Positions 12,901-26,800 of a stretch of 64,000 nt of DNA are shown one piece after another. Position numbers and translations under genes: made by a program. The stretch spans positions 372,001 to 436,000 of the forward strand of contig VZTI01003798.1 in NCBI GenBank assembly GCA_013397865.1, in the 5' to 3' direction. The notes under the pieces were generated by a model. The model saw nothing but the letters and a program-made list of their open reading frames with translations. It was not told where the DNA came from and did not search any database. How positions within the stretch are numbered: position 1 is the first letter of the stretch; each line of letters starts with the position of its first letter. The stretch comes from Struthidea cinerea. Taxonomy: Eukaryota > Chordata > Aves > Passeriformes > Corcoracidae.

Positions 12901-15900
12901 AATTAGTTTTTTCTCCTTTTCTGCTACATTTTTAATAAAAATAGCAATCGATAACAACATCTTTAAAAGCACATAAGCCAGCAATTTAATAATGTTTGGC
13001 AACTGTTGCAAATGGTTTTCAGGCATGTGACACAGACTTCAAAAAAAAGAAAAGTATTTGTTTAGGTTATAGTCAAATTTTATTTCACCATAGCAAAGAG
13101 CTAATAGCATGCATTTTGGCATTCTACAATTAAAGTTTTCTAAGTCAATTATTTATCCCGTTTGACTTAGTTATAAATGAATTCAGCAGAAACAAATGTT
13201 CACAATTTCCAAACTACGTTCCTTAGAAATACACTACTAAAAATCACCCTTTCATCAAAAAATCAGAAGTCTGTAAAGTTAAAATTTCTTCATTGTCCCC
13301 CAGCTTGTAACTGGATGCAGCACTGAAGAAAAGGAGAGAGAACAGAGGTGAAACTTAGATCAACCTTCCTCCTGCCATCCATGCAATATTTTGACAGAAA
13401 GTTAGACAGTGATCATGTCTCTTTCCAGAGTATCCAAGTACAGAGAGGCAAGATGAAGGAAAAACAAGTTATTTTTGGTCAGAGATTATATGGGGGCAAG
13501 AAAAGTCATACCTCTTTTTGCAGCTGGCAAGGGAAAGACAAATGTAGAAACTACAGGCATATTCTCCTCTAACTAAATGTTTTGAAGTGCTGATTACAAG
13601 GCATAGTCACAGGTGTTCAGCTGACTTCTGAACTGTCTGCTGAAGTGCTCTTTCAAGTCTGTTCTTCATGCTTAAAGGAGTTTTCTGCAATGAGCTCTTT
13701 ATCAAGATTTCAGGTCAACACAGCTGAGTAACACACATATTCCCCAATCATAGCACTATGAAAGCAAAAGGTTCACATGAACTTTTTCCTTAATGCAAGG
13801 GAGAAAACTGAGACAGAAACAAAACCACCGTTTTCATACATACTGTGACCTTCATGGAATCATTTAAGCTCTGGTCTTCCTCTATAAAGCAGGGATAACC
13901 TCCACCAGTAACCTGAAATGTACTGCTAATGTACTTGCTGTGAGTTACTAAAAACCTATGACAATGAAAGGGGTAGATTTAATAGGAGTGAATGGAAAGA
14001 GAAATAAGTCATTAAGGGGAGGCTGCCTTTCCCCTAATGCTGCCCAGCTTGGCACAGTCTGCCAATGGCCTGGTACTGCACAGCTGGACAGGCTCCATCA
14101 TGCATCCCTGAAGTGGCAGCGCTGATCTCACACCTGCCTACAGAAGCACGTACAGCTGTCTAATGGTGTTGAGAGAGGGCATTAGACCTTACATTCACAT
14201 TAATTCTATTATACCACTACAAGGCAGTTTCAAATGAGTGCAATCAGAACATAAGGGGGAAAAATCTAAGGCATAGCATTAAATTTTAATAGGGAGTTAT
14301 ACTTGTCTGCATTTTATAGTGAAAAGCTATTACTGCAAAGGGACTGGTCACTTTCAGTTTCCTTTAGGCCTTTGAGCGAAATATGTGTCTGTATCATGAA
14401 TTACCTAATTTAGAAGCAAAAGTGTGTTGTCAAGACCCTGTACATTTTTGTTTAGGAGCCTGAAACTGCATGCCTCAATAACAAGTATCTTCTTTACATT
14501 ATCTACAGCCAGAGAAATACTAAAACTGTGAAACCTGTTTGCATCCCCAACTGTCCACAGGCATTGTGAAAAGGAGCATCCATTTTTTTGCGGGGGTACC
14601 TCTCTGTAGTCAATCATATTAACTTCTGTCAAGTTCACTTGGCACATGGAATAATTGTTACCTTGAACCTGCTAGATCTACTTGGATTAAATTGTCAGGA
14701 AGAAATTGGTAACGGAAGTATACAGCAGATAATTTCTTTACCTCCTTTAATGCTTTTAAAGTAAACTAGACGGTCCTTGAAAACAGACAGCTCACAGAGA
14801 ACTGTCTTCTTGTGGAATTAGAGCCAGTCAAGTGATGCTCCCTCTGCGCTATGCTTTATCCAAGTAGAATCTGATCCTATGCTCAAGCCCATGGTCATCT
14901 TGAGTTCATTCTCCTTAACCAAAATTTCATATATGAATGTAGGCATATGGCAGACTCGAGAGCATCTCCCAGAGAAAAAGTTCACACTCTATGTGACTGT
15001 GGCATTTTGCCATAATCTGAAATCTGACTTCATACAATCTGATTAAATCTTGAACGGGCCAACAGAAGCTGAGAGTCAAACCCTTTAACCAGTACACATA
15101 TCTGGGGCTTTTTTTCCCTTTAAGTTTCTAACACACAACAACACTGAGAATTGAAGTATTCAGATCACACATTTTGACATACTGCCTCTACCCAATCTCC
15201 AAAAACTCCTTTTTTTTTTCACTTCATTTCAGTATCAGTATATATATAGTCAGAAGATCCCAAAGGTTGCAGCATCTTTAGCAAAAATGAAAAAGAAAAC
15301 CAAATCAGGATGAGGTTGGTAAATCTGAAGCAAAGACCAAGCTTCTGCCAGTCAGGTAAAGTGCACAAATTTTTCAACGTTTCTCCTTCTTTCTTCTCAG
15401 ACACTTCAGTGAGCCCTTATAACCTCTTCTCACAATAACCAGAAAGAACTTCATGTTCCAAACATGGCAGTTAAGAAAGCTTTGCACTTTTGTGCTTTAG
15501 CTTCTCTTCCAGCAGGTGACAGATGCTATTCTCTGTATTTTTGTTCCTGCCTAGGTATCACTCTCCATTCCCATTTCCCATTTATTGAAAATGCTTGAAG
15601 GATATCACTTGGAAGACCAGTATATAGTGCCAATAAATAAAAGGGTGTCCAGAGCAGACTGAAAATTTGGGATCTAAGTCACAGTCTAAAACTTTCCCAG
15701 CTATGTGTGTTCATACAGCATTCAAATGTTGAGACTAACCCAGTAAACACACATATTCCTAGATGAATCACAAGTGGAGCATCATTTTTCAGCTGGAAAA
15801 GCCATTTACTGATCTGTTTCCCATGACAGCTTTTCTACCGTTATCATATTGTGTGCTATCTTACTACAAATCAAGAACTACCCCATATGAATGAGAATAG

Positions 15901-18900
15901 AGGTGATTTCAAAGACAGCAGGAGCTGATTTATTTAAGAAATATATGTATTAGATGAAAAATTAATGAGGGCATTTTCTTTCCATGCCACAGAGCTTCTG
16001 GTTCATTTGGCCACACTCACATTTTGCTGCAGCATGATGTTGGTCCTATGTACAGTCAGGCACTGTGCACCTTCACACTGTGGCTATGCCGGGCAGGAAC
16101 TAAAAGAAAAACCCTGCTGAATTTCAAGTTAGTTTCCAGAATTCTATTTAATGTTGGTATTTTACACACTTTACTTCATGGAGCACAGTAACAAAACTTC
16201 CCTTGCACTACCCAACTTGCCGGTCGGAGTTAAGGAAATATATATGTGAATCCTGTAAAGGAAACATTAAAAAATTTACTGGGTTTCATCACTAAAAGTG
16301 TTCTGTACACTGTGTGCCAGGGGGCTGATATTCACTCTGCTTCAGATTTTGCATTCCCGCTGATCCCAGAGTCATTGAAACCGCCAGCTAATCACGCAGC
16401 CTCCTACTTGGAGAAAATCCATCCAGCCTCTGAATCCACAACCCCAGGTCTGACTAAACCATCTTCCTTCACAAAATTTCCAAATTTTAATATGATTTTT
16501 CTTTTTAACCTGCTAAAGGTACTTTCTGAAGCCATTTTCTTGTCCTGGCAGTACTCAACACCTTCAGTCTCCCTGCATTTTCTAACAGGAGCCTCATGCT
16601 CTACTTCCCCACTGAGCTTCACGCTGACCATAACTGCTTCAGCTTCCTGTCCCTTGCATTTGCTGCACTGTCTCCTCAGCATCATCTAGGCAAGGATTTG
16701 TCTTATAAATCCTTAGTCTGTCAAGCCACAGCTTTTCTTTTCTACCAGGAATCCACTGAGACAAGATTGGGACTTATCTGCGTGGAGCTTCTCATCACTA
16801 ATTATAATCAAAAAAGGTTGTACAAAACAAGGATGTCAGTAACAGTTGGTTATGAATTTTTAATTATCTATGAGAGAGAAAAAATCTGAGGAGCAAAAGC
16901 ATATATGACTATAAGGTAGGTCTAAAAAACAATGCAGCTCTGTAATTCCAAGACATGCTTCTTTGTTTAAGTCAGACAATAACACACAGCACAAGCCACA
17001 GACAATAGCCACTTCTGCTTACAGATGTCTAAAATGACCCTAATTGCTTGTCTCTCTTGTTTTTATAGTATTTGGAAGGTAAAACTGATGTCTTTGATAA
17101 TAAAAGTTATTAAAACATTAACTTGGGGAATGGCAAGGGAAATCTCTCTTCTCTGGTGTTTAACAGTCACAGGTGTGTGACCTCAGATAGGCCTTCCCAA
17201 CACAAAAATGCTTCTTCAGATGACTGCAGACCTTGAAAGTTACTTCCTGCTTGTCCCAGCTTCCAGATTTTCTCAATGAAACACAAATATCTCATACTGA
17301 CATATCTGCCAACTGAGCTCCACATCCAAGCCCCTCTGTTACACTACCACAGCTGCAGTGAAGAGCCTGAGAGATTGTGATCCATGGAGGCAGGAACAAA
17401 TCCATCCATCCTAAGTGAGAATGAGAAAGGGAGTCATAAAGCAAAAGAGACAGAATATCTTCTTATATGGTAAAATTTATTAGTAACACCCAGGCCATGA
17501 GGAGAAGAGAGACGCAGAGTACGGAGAGTGGCAGCAGCACTTTCTCAAGTGTGTTCTCTTTAGGAGAGGTAGAAGTGGCCCTTAACTCCAATACAGATAA
17601 ATTGCAAAGGTGGTTGTAGCAGAAAGGATATATAGGTATAGACAAGAACAAAATTTGCGTTGCCTATATATACAGCACACTGTATAGAAAAGTATGTAAT
17701 ATTAAAAAAGAAAAAATGCAGTTAGTATCGTCACAGGTCAGCTAAAAAGCTTTTTCACCAGAAAAAAAAAAAAAATACATTCAGCCAGCTGTATGTTTTA
17801 TCAAGGCATAATGCCAATACCTGGAAATCAAAATAAGAGTGAAGATAAGGCACTAGAAAACTCTCTGAGCTACTGCTTTTAAGTCATCTCTGTGACATTT
17901 AGCATGCAGCCTTCCCCTGCTCTCTCACAAACCTCAAATTCCATCTTTTTCATGAGCAAACATAGAAAAGAAAGGCAACTGGAGATGAGAATAATCCCTT
18001 CTCTGCTGCAAATCAGGTAATACCTTTACATTCTGGTAATCCTTCATCCAGTCTTCCCAATTCTCATGCATAAACAATAATACACATAACACCAAAGTTC
18101 CATCTGCTAGCATGGCTGTTAACAGCTGCCAATTATTTTACACAAGATAAATTGTGGCTGTGACATATTCTTAAATGAAAAAAAAATACATGAGAAAGGA
18201 ATATTTTGTTTTATTCATCTCTGTTTTGTCTTTATCTGTTGAAATACAACAGTTTCTGTTTTCTCAGCCTCCAGCAATTGGACTCGGTATCTGAAATGCT
18301 GGAGATGGTTTCCCTCAAATCTTTTATTGCGTTTTGTGCTATTTTTCTATCAACAGCCACTTTTCTTGCACAATCCTTTTTATAAATATGGAATAATCTT
18401 AGGATTTTGGAGGAAGCAATTTTGCACCTATCATGTACAGTTTAGCTTATAGACCAATTTGGGAAAGCAGAAACATTTATTTTGAAGAATAACTGTTCTC
18501 CCATTGCTAGCAAAACATATCTAATCTGAAACACATTGACTTGTTTTTATAGTTACACAAAGCAAATATAAAATTTAAAATTGCTGCTCTAAATGGCTCA
18601 TATAGACATATTCTGCCTTTTTAATTATAAAATCATTAACACTTTATCTCAAACTATTTTATTACACTGTTTTTATGTAACATAGTAAAAAAATAGAGAA
18701 AATGTTTTTTCTTGTAGAAAAGTTAACTTTTCAGTAAGTTTTAAGGAAAATCCAGATCTATGTGGAAAACATTTTCTCTCATAAAAAGACAGCACTTTTT
18801 GAATATTAAGCATCTTCCTCAAATTTTAGCAATTTCAGATACAGACAGGCGATCTTGTCATTTTCCATGTCGTTGGCATGTATTGTACTGATGTTTTTCT

Positions 18901-19704
18901 CTTTTTTTAGTATATTCTCACCCTTCATAAATTTTCTGCCTTTGTCCCCTGTTATCCAAAACCAGATGGCCATCTCAGATCTCAGACAGAAATTGATTAT
19001 TCTGTGGTAGTAGAGTTATTTCCTCTTAATTTCCCTTTTTTTCTGCTCATGTCAAAAGAAAGGGCTAAAACAGGAAATCAGGATTTATTTTCACCTGTTT
19101 CTGAGCAAATTTATAGAATTTAAAATGAATTATAATTTAAGTCTCCACGCCCTGCTTCTCTCAGTCAAAATAAGGAAACATATTTTATTTTTAATTCTAA
19201 TAAGATGTTAAACTTACCACAAATAGCCAAGTTCCTTGCAAGATTCAGTTTGTTTTTAGAAAGGAAATGCATGTCTCTTATTATTAACATCAGGCAGAAT
19301 AGCACAAGCTTACTCTATACTGCTGACATACGGGTGGGGAAAAACCCTCTGGACAGGTTATATTTATTGTCCTCCAATTCTTGATCTTTTGGTAAGACTG
19401 CCATTCAAGATGTAGTTGTATTATGCCTGTAAAAATACTGGGTACTTTATGAATACTTTAGATCAAAAGTTCATGGTCTGACCGCAACAGACCTAGGTCT
19501 AGCTATCACAAGTGTGATGGAACTGGAGATCTCAATGGTGGTCCTTATCCAACCCAATAAATTGTTTTTAAAAGCTGGAAGAAGTAAAAGAAACAGTTTT
19601 TTCCTGTTTTAAAGATCAGGAAGAATTCAATAAACAAAAGCAAGTATTAATGACACAAACTAAGAAGTGAAAGGATGGCATCACTCCACCTCATTACTTC
19701 ACAG
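6969..19704. other. Long unique AT-rich stretch, no gene seen
   Basis: I found no element termini, tRNA-like cloverleaf or convincing exons. The longest open frame (16246-16689, plus, 147 codons) has no recognisable domain and an antisense frame is open as well, so I treat it as chance. Short hairpins occur (for example CTCAAACCCAC with its near complement at 8299-8327). Very AT-rich, homeodomain-motif-like stretches at 9400-9650 and 12750-13000 could be conserved noncoding DNA, but that cannot be judged from one sequence. Confidence 0.55.
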
Positions 19705-19926
19705 CATAAAGACTTTAAAACTCACAGAATACCTGACAGCAATGAAAGTGTCCTCAGTCTGGACAACTGTTTCACCGCAAAGCCATCAAAGCCCTCACAT
19801 CAAGAAAACAACTCGCCCCATAATACCCTTGAATCTGGGGAAAATACAAATCTTTGGCTCACTACTGATGGAATAGCAATGTCGCATGCTGCAAATCAAA
19901 AGCTGGTTGACAGACTTTTTGACTGA
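19705..19926 (+). other. Possible terminal coding exon, unproven
   Basis: A pyrimidine-rich acceptor (CACCTCATTACTTCACAG, ending at 19704) is followed by 73 open codons and a TGA at 19924-19926. The peptide is rich in Ser, Asn, His and Thr and ends in NQKLVDRLFD, so it looks like a disordered C-terminal tail. I recognise no family. The same reading is open upstream from about 19651, so the acceptor is not needed to explain openness. It ends about 100 bp before the solo LTR at 20024. It could be a real last exon, a decayed exon or chance. Confidence 0.2.
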
Positions 19927-20294
19927 GGATTCCTTGTCTTCTCCCTCAAGATATCAGTAATACAAAAGCTGTGTGCTACAGCTTGCATTGTTCGAAGTAT
20001 CTTAGAAGTGTTTAGTCTCCAAGTGATGCCTTAGGTTTTAACTTTTGTATTTTTCAGGTTCTGTACTATTTAGTGTGTAGCTGTGAGGTTTCTTGTAGCC
20101 TGTTAATTTCTGCTCTCTCATGCTAGTTAGACACAACAAAGCCTCTCCAGGCCTGCTTTCCAAGGACACTCGGACCCTCCTAGGCCCAAACTGTAAATCA
20201 AAGACTCTAAAGGGGGGGCAAGCTTGGGGAAATTGCATCATTAAACTGAAGCTTTAATTGGAGAATTAACCCTGATATGTAAATGAACCAAACC

Positions 20295-20302
20295 TATAAA
20301 AG
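20295..20302 (+). promoter_or_regulatory. LTR TATA box
   Basis: TATAAAAG lies inside the solo LTR about 96 bp upstream of its AATAAA signal, the usual spacing for a U3 promoter and R region. Whether it still drives transcription is unknown. Confidence 0.7.
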
Positions 20303-20390
20303 TGTGAAGAACTCATGACCTGACGTCCATCTTGGGGTCCATCTTGGCAGCAGCCTCTGGCTCCCAGGGCGTGCCTTTGAAGGCCTTCCA

Positions 20391-20396
20391 AATAAA
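20391..20396 (+). terminator. LTR polyadenylation signal
   Basis: AATAAA lies downstream of the LTR TATA box and is followed by a T-rich stretch ending at the U5 terminus. This is consistent with the R/U5 polyadenylation region. Confidence 0.65.
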
Positions 20397-20737
20397 TACC
20401 TACCTTTATTTCTTTATTCTGTCTAGTCTCTGTTTCTAAGAGGACAGTTAAGGCATCACAAGGCTTAAGAAAACTTCTGAATGTGGTCCAGACACACTCT
20501 CAAGTCTCAGAAATGAAAAAACAAAATTTTAAAAAGACCTTAATTACTTTTTAAAAACTCTTAGCAGCTGAGTAAGTCTCTTGAGACACAGTTCTTAATT
20601 TCAGAGCAATTATTGTTGTTTCCTATTAGCAAAAGGAAAGTACAAGAGTATTCAGGAATATTTGTAGTACAGGATGATCCTTTGGGTCAACACCTAGCTG
20701 TGTACTTGATGTCAACAACAGGGGTTTGATTTTATGA

Positions 20738-20880
20738 CCTCTGAGGATCAAGGCCTGAAAGGCAGAGACAGCATTCACCCAGCTGCATGGGACAAAAGCA
20801 TCTTTGCCAACCAGCTGGCCAGCCTGGTGAGGAGAGCTTTAGACTAGGAATAATGCAGAGGGAAGACAACAACCCACAAT
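20738..20880 (+). repeat. CR1 LINE 5'-region fragment
   Basis: The segment reads like the region before ORF2 of avian CR1: a GGACAAAAGCATCTTTGCC block, then CCAGCCTGGTGAGG and AGAGCTTTAGACTAGG. The AGAGCTTTAAACTAG motif recurs at the start of the long CR1 near 45 kb. It is an isolated fragment without ORF2 or the 3' end. Its boundaries are approximate. Confidence 0.5.
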
Positions 20881-23800
20881 CAGGTGAAAAAGCAGTGGAT
20901 CTGGCTGACAAGCAACCATTATTCATGTGCCTCCAGACAGGTAATCAGTCATGAAATTTATGGTCATTCTTTCTCTTTCTGCCAGTGAGTCACAGTGATG
21001 CTTCTGCAGGGTGCACAATGGAAGTCTAGGATTTCCTGGTTCAACTTTGACAGAGCTATGTACACAGAACCCCAGAGTTTTGCTACAATCTAATACACAG
21101 AATAAATGATTTTCAAGTTCAATCCGAAAATTGCCTTTCTGTTCAGACTTAGGAGACTTTCAGTGAACAGCCACCAATGCCTTCATAGGTTACCCCAGTT
21201 TTCTCAGTATTTCTTGCAGTTAGCTAAAGTTCTGACACTTTTGATCTTATCACATCTGATACCAGAGACTCCATCAAATCATTTAAGGACTGCTTTGTGG
21301 GTGATCTGATGCTCAAGTATTGCAACTGTTACTAGCAATATCAAATCAAGCAGGAAAAAGAGAATGACAAGACGGTCAGTGAGGAGTGAACTTTCCAGAC
21401 TCAACAGGGTCATGTGGATTGACAGTTTGCCCCTTTCTCATGTAAAAGGTGACATACACACAGCTGAAGGCAACAAAACTAGTCAGGCTTAGGCATCTCT
21501 GCAGGTCTCTGCAGCAGTTCTGTTTAAACCTGAGTTGGACAAAACGCATACGCTGTCATTTACTGTCAGTTTATTCTGGTTCCTTGGTGCTTTCCAAATA
21601 CTTGACCATTCCCTAATATCTTTTTAAACTGTCATTAGATGTCTACCCATTATCCATTTCACAGTACACCCTGATTTGGCTTTTCCAATTTAAAATATTT
21701 TTTTTTAATCTCTCTTAGAAGAGAAATTAAACCTAACTGCAGGTCTAACTTAGCTGCAGTTTGTTTACAATCTTTGAACACACCTTTAGTTTCATAGTAT
21801 CTCAGGAATTTTAAAAAAAATCTGAAGTAAATTACCCCTCCACTAATTTTAATTCCAGTAAATTAAGAGCCTAGCATTCGAGAAATTTCAAAGCCTCTAC
21901 ACAAAACTACAGCTATGCTTGAGAACTGAATATGACCATATGTGACAATTCTTAAAAATGAGATAAAACTTTGAAGGAGAGAAAGTCTTCAGTAAGAAAA
22001 TGTTAATTCATGTGTTCTGAAAATAAGAACATATTTAATCCAAATAATCAGAAAACACCCAGGATGCCCAATGGCAAACTAATTTATGCTCTCAGTTACT
22101 ACCATGCCAAGCACAGCCAGTGTTTTATATTACTGTTAGGAGGAATACTGGTACATGGATATACGTGACATTTCCAGAGTGAAAGTAAACTCAATATATT
22201 CTATACGAACAGGTCCTACAGATTGACACTGAGTTTCAGACTCTCAGGAACTCAAGTCAGATCATATGGGCTCTACCTATGTCTTATTTCTTCTTTGTTC
22301 TCAGTACATAAAAATAAAAGATGCTGATCAATCTGGTATCCTGCAGGAAGCACAAAGCCACAGTAACAATTTAAATGTGTGCAAAGACTTAATTAAAAGC
22401 ATCTTGCTCATGTAAAGAGTAACTTACTCAATGTGAATCAGCACTAAGCAGTTGGCTGACTTTGAGTCTAAGTTTTCCACCCCCTTTCTCTGCAGCAGAG
22501 GGAGAACTGGGACAGTTTAAAAAAACCCAAGCACATCTCAGAACTAGAAGATGGGAAAATGGAGTGACTACCATTTACACTTAAATAGCACAGAGTCTGC
22601 TTAAAATTTCTGTAATAAAACACCATTTTCTTATAAAAGTTATCTTTCACTGAAAATAATCTCTTTTTTTGGCATAGATACATATTCAGCAAGATACAAT
22701 TAAGCAGTTACATCTCTCCCTTCTAAAATCTGCTTGAGCTCTTGCTTATTCTCTTAGTATTGAAGTGCCAAACTCAGGAAAAGCATCACTCAGTTCATTG
22801 TGTAGAGAGGAAAACAAGGAAGAAACATAAAGGTTTAGGTACAGTTCCAAAAATCCATGTTACAGTTCCAAAAACTCCATGTTACGTCTTCTTACCACTG
22901 ACTAGACATGCCATATAAACTTATGTAGACACAGAAATTATTGCATGTATTTCTCATGCTAATGCTTATACTTAAACATCTCTGTACATTCAACTCTTGC
23001 AAATCTAATGAGTATATAACATGAAGAACTAATCCAGGGCGGGTAGCCTAAACCTATAAGTTAAAGGTGGTCCAAGAGGGAAAGTTTTTGTTTAGGGTAT
23101 GATCTTCTTTGGTACGCATACTTTTAAAATATTTTTTAATATAGGTCACATTTTAAGACGCTGTCCTGTAGGCAAAAGTTGCACAGCTTTAGGGACTTTA
23201 ACTTTTGTTTTTTCAGGAAATGTCTCTGTGTCATGCCATTCTTCACCCTGCGTCATAGAATGACAAGCTGCTCTCGGGAAAGCAGTCAATGTGCAGTGCA
23301 AAAGACTGATATTTGACTCCTTTCTTGGACTTTCAACAGAGAATGAGAATAAAAAAGCCCTGAAAGGACAAGAGGAAAAAAGGTATAATGACATGATTAG
23401 GGTGACAGAATATCGCCTAAGGGAACCGTAGTTGCTGGACAAGTCACTTCAGCTAAAGGTTTTGAATGTGCGCTCTTTATTTTTCAAATGTTTGACTTGC
23501 AGTATTTGTCTAATCTACCCCCTGACAATGTTTGAATCCAGTCACATGCATAAACATTATTCATTACTTGAAGTATTAAGAGCTTAAGTTTTCTTAGTGA
23601 GACCTGATTTGCTGGCTGGTTAACTGTACAAGCACTCATAAAGTGTAATTTATAAAGGCTAAAAACATTTCAAACTTGATGGAGAACATCGTGGTACAGA
23701 GACCAGACTGGAAGGGAAGCAGATGTGTCCAAGCTGTTAAATTGTATTAACCCCCAAAGCAAGCTGCAGCAAACAAAATGCCTTTGGCTGTGGTCCTTGA

Positions 23801-26800
23801 CCTGCGCTATTTGACACAAGCCAAAGTCAGGACAGAGACTGTTGTGTTTTGAGTTTAAGGGATTGAATTCCAGTATTTCAGGAAGTCTCTGGGCAGTTTA
23901 AGTTACTGGCATGGGAGGAGCCCCAAGTGCCTGGATTTGGACCATTATTTCCAGGAGAACAGAGGGGAACAGAGGAAAAACTGGCACCAGCCTACCTCCC
24001 ACATGAAGCCCTATAAAATTTTGTACCCAAAATAGAAAACTCCAACTCTTTAAATCAAAATTGATCAGCTTTATTTGTAGCATTGCTAAACATAACTTTC
24101 TCAGGTGTGAAGAAAGCATTTCTATGCAAGTTTTCAATCGGGGCAACAAGCTCAACAAACGCCATTGAAGCACTCTGGAGGATACACCCAGCATACACAT
24201 CTCTAAAATTGCCAATAGGACAATCAACTGAAAACAAAGTTATAATAGACAGGGTCAGGCAAATAATGAGCTGTGCTGTAATTCTGTAATTTACATTATT
24301 AGTCATTAATCAGTTATTTGTGATGATTATATTTAACAATTTTCCTAGGCCACTAAAATTGCAAAGATAAGGTGTCTTGACACATGTCAATAATATTGTC
24401 ATTTTATTACAAAAATGAGATCTAAATTATTTACAAATCCCTTGACTTCTATTGACTCACCAATAAGAAACACACTTCAACACCAGCATCTGATATTCAC
24501 CATTCTGTTGTGGTCCCTTCAGACAGATAAATTGATTAACCTTGATGGAACTCCGCATGCATTGCCTTCACTTGAAATAGTAAATTAATGAATTTCACTT
24601 ATTCAATTAATTCTGGTTTTCACTTCATCTATGTCCTTAAAAGCAGCTTTGACTTTTATTCTTTTACTGTTGACACACTGTGAAATGTTGTATACAGGGA
24701 GTCCAGAAAAAAGCAAGCCAAATAGGGCCATGAACTGGTACTCAACTCTTCTCCTTAAAAATTCTATTAAGTACAATGAGATTTTCATGTTACATCCATT
24801 TGACATGTCTTTTCAACTGTGCCATAGTAAAAAATCATACATTTTATTTTTTTTTAATTTTAGGACTGGTACTGAGTAGTACCTCTAATGTTCCTTTTTC
24901 TCTTCAAGATGATATGTTTAATAAGTGTATTATTCTCATAATTCTTCAAAAGTCAAGACAGATCCTGGACAACATTTATTTAAATAAGAACTTTCCCAGG
25001 GAAATAAAACTAAAAAAAAAATTGTTAAATGAAAACAAAAGAATGCAAAGAGAAACTTTAGATTTCAATTTATTTTATAATATTATTAGTCATAATTTTG
25101 GTTTGTGAGTCATAATTTCTACTTTTTGCTTTTACATCTCCCAGAGTTTTTAATAAGTATCTGCTACTCTTTGGGAAAGAGTTTTTGGTAAGCTATAAGC
25201 CCTGTTTATCCTCAGGTCTATCCCCTTGGTGGAGAAAGTTCAGCACACAGTAGGACCTTCTCTGAAATATTAAGATTATCCCATTAGAAAAATATTACTA
25301 ATGTTTCTTTACATACAAAGCTATGGGGTGATATGTGGATAAATATACATCAGCATATGCTGTCTGAACAATTAATGATGTTGTTTTCAACTGCAGTGTT
25401 AAACTATAACAGATCAATGTTGATTAGCTGTTCTCAGCAACCCTGAGAGGAGTATGAACACACAGGATACATGGAGAACATTTCAAAAGAAATATAGACC
25501 CTGATAGGTGTATAATTTTCTGTTCAAATTATTCAAGCACATCGCTGTTGGGTAGGCACATGCCCCTTTCTGTCTCAACCTGCTACAGCTATTCAAACTG
25601 GTGCCACCATTGTCATGTCTTTTAGCATATTAGATTATAAATGTGATACTGTCCTATTTTACCCTGTTAAATGCTGCAAAAAGGCAGTGACACCATTTTA
25701 GACTCTGTCACTTCCTAAGGAACAGAATATCAACAGATTAGCTTTCCTTGTTGTCAAAAAACAGCAGGCTGCGTGTGGTGGGTTGCTCTGAGAACACACA
25801 ACACGGGAGTTACGAGAGAGAAATTCAAAGATATGCTTTTGACTTAATAGTAAACACTAGAGGATGTGCCTTCAGTCACTGGAACTGTCTGTAGAGGCAG
25901 CACTCCCTTAAAGTCTGAAAAGAGATCTTGTGGCTCAGCTTCAAGATCTGGCTTTAGGTCACATGAAGTAGAACTGAAAATGTGAACTTGGTAGCTAACA
26001 GCACTGACTGGGCTGTGCAAAAAAATTTCTTTTTAGATTTGAGAAAACTTCCCAGTAAAATTCATAAGCTCTTACTGACATGAATATAAATACAGAAAAA
26101 ACTGCACTTCCACGAACAGAACATTTAAATACATTATTAGCTTTGTTACAACAATATTAATATTTATTAAGTGATCTTATATCCTTTTTTCCCTTACCTT
26201 TTTCACCTTATCACAGGAGTTCAAGCACAATTTTTGATCTTTAAAGAGGTTTCTAGATTAAAAATTCTACAATAGCTAAAAGACAAGTAGACAAAAAGTT
26301 GTGAAATTATGCAATTATTTTTAATACCCTCTTTTTGGAATGCACAGTCATGCTGTAAATTTTCATCTGAGTTCTGAGACTCAAAAAGTGTTTATGAGTC
26401 ATATAAAATGCAAAAAGTAAATTATCAGACAACAATCTGTGGACAGATCTATGATTCAAAATTTCCTGAAGTCTGTGTGAATCTCCTATTGGAGATTCTT
26501 AATCTTTTACTGAGATTTTTTTTTTCTCTCATGTTTACACTCCTGATAGCATAATAGGAGTGTTTAGATGAGTAGTGGGTTGGAGAAGATGAACTATCAG
26601 CCCTATTTCTAACATCTCTTCTGATTGTTTCCATCTGCATTCTGTCAAAATTGCTTAGTAAGAAAAATTTGATCCCAGATGACCATGTAAAACTTATTGA
26701 AAAATTAAAAGTCTCCTACAGGGACAAGTGTGTAAGTAATAATGATTTAGGCAGAAACTGAAACAGCACAAAATGACGTCCCTTCAACTCCTTAACTGAA

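Larger units (their letters stand above)
20024..20458 (+). mobile_element. Solo endogenous-retrovirus LTR, 4-bp TSD
   Basis: This 435-bp element has perfect 10-bp terminal inverted repeats: TGATGCCTTA at the left end and TAAGGCATCA at the right. It is flanked by an identical 4-bp duplication, CAAG, at 20020-20023 and 20459-20462. Inside, in order, are a TATA box, a polyadenylation signal and a T-rich stretch, which fixes the plus orientation. No gag, pol or env sequence lies on either side, so this is a solo LTR left by LTR-LTR recombination. A 4-bp duplication is typical of class I (gammaretrovirus-like) integrases. A GTCCATCTTGG repeat (20325-20335 and 20337-20347) and a G7 run are internal. 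Confidence 0.9.

Noticed and set aside
16246..16689. 147-codon plus-strand open frame
   Set aside because: An antisense frame of 93 codons and a further sense frame are open across the same patch. The peptide has no motif, so a stop-poor stretch by chance is more likely than a gene.
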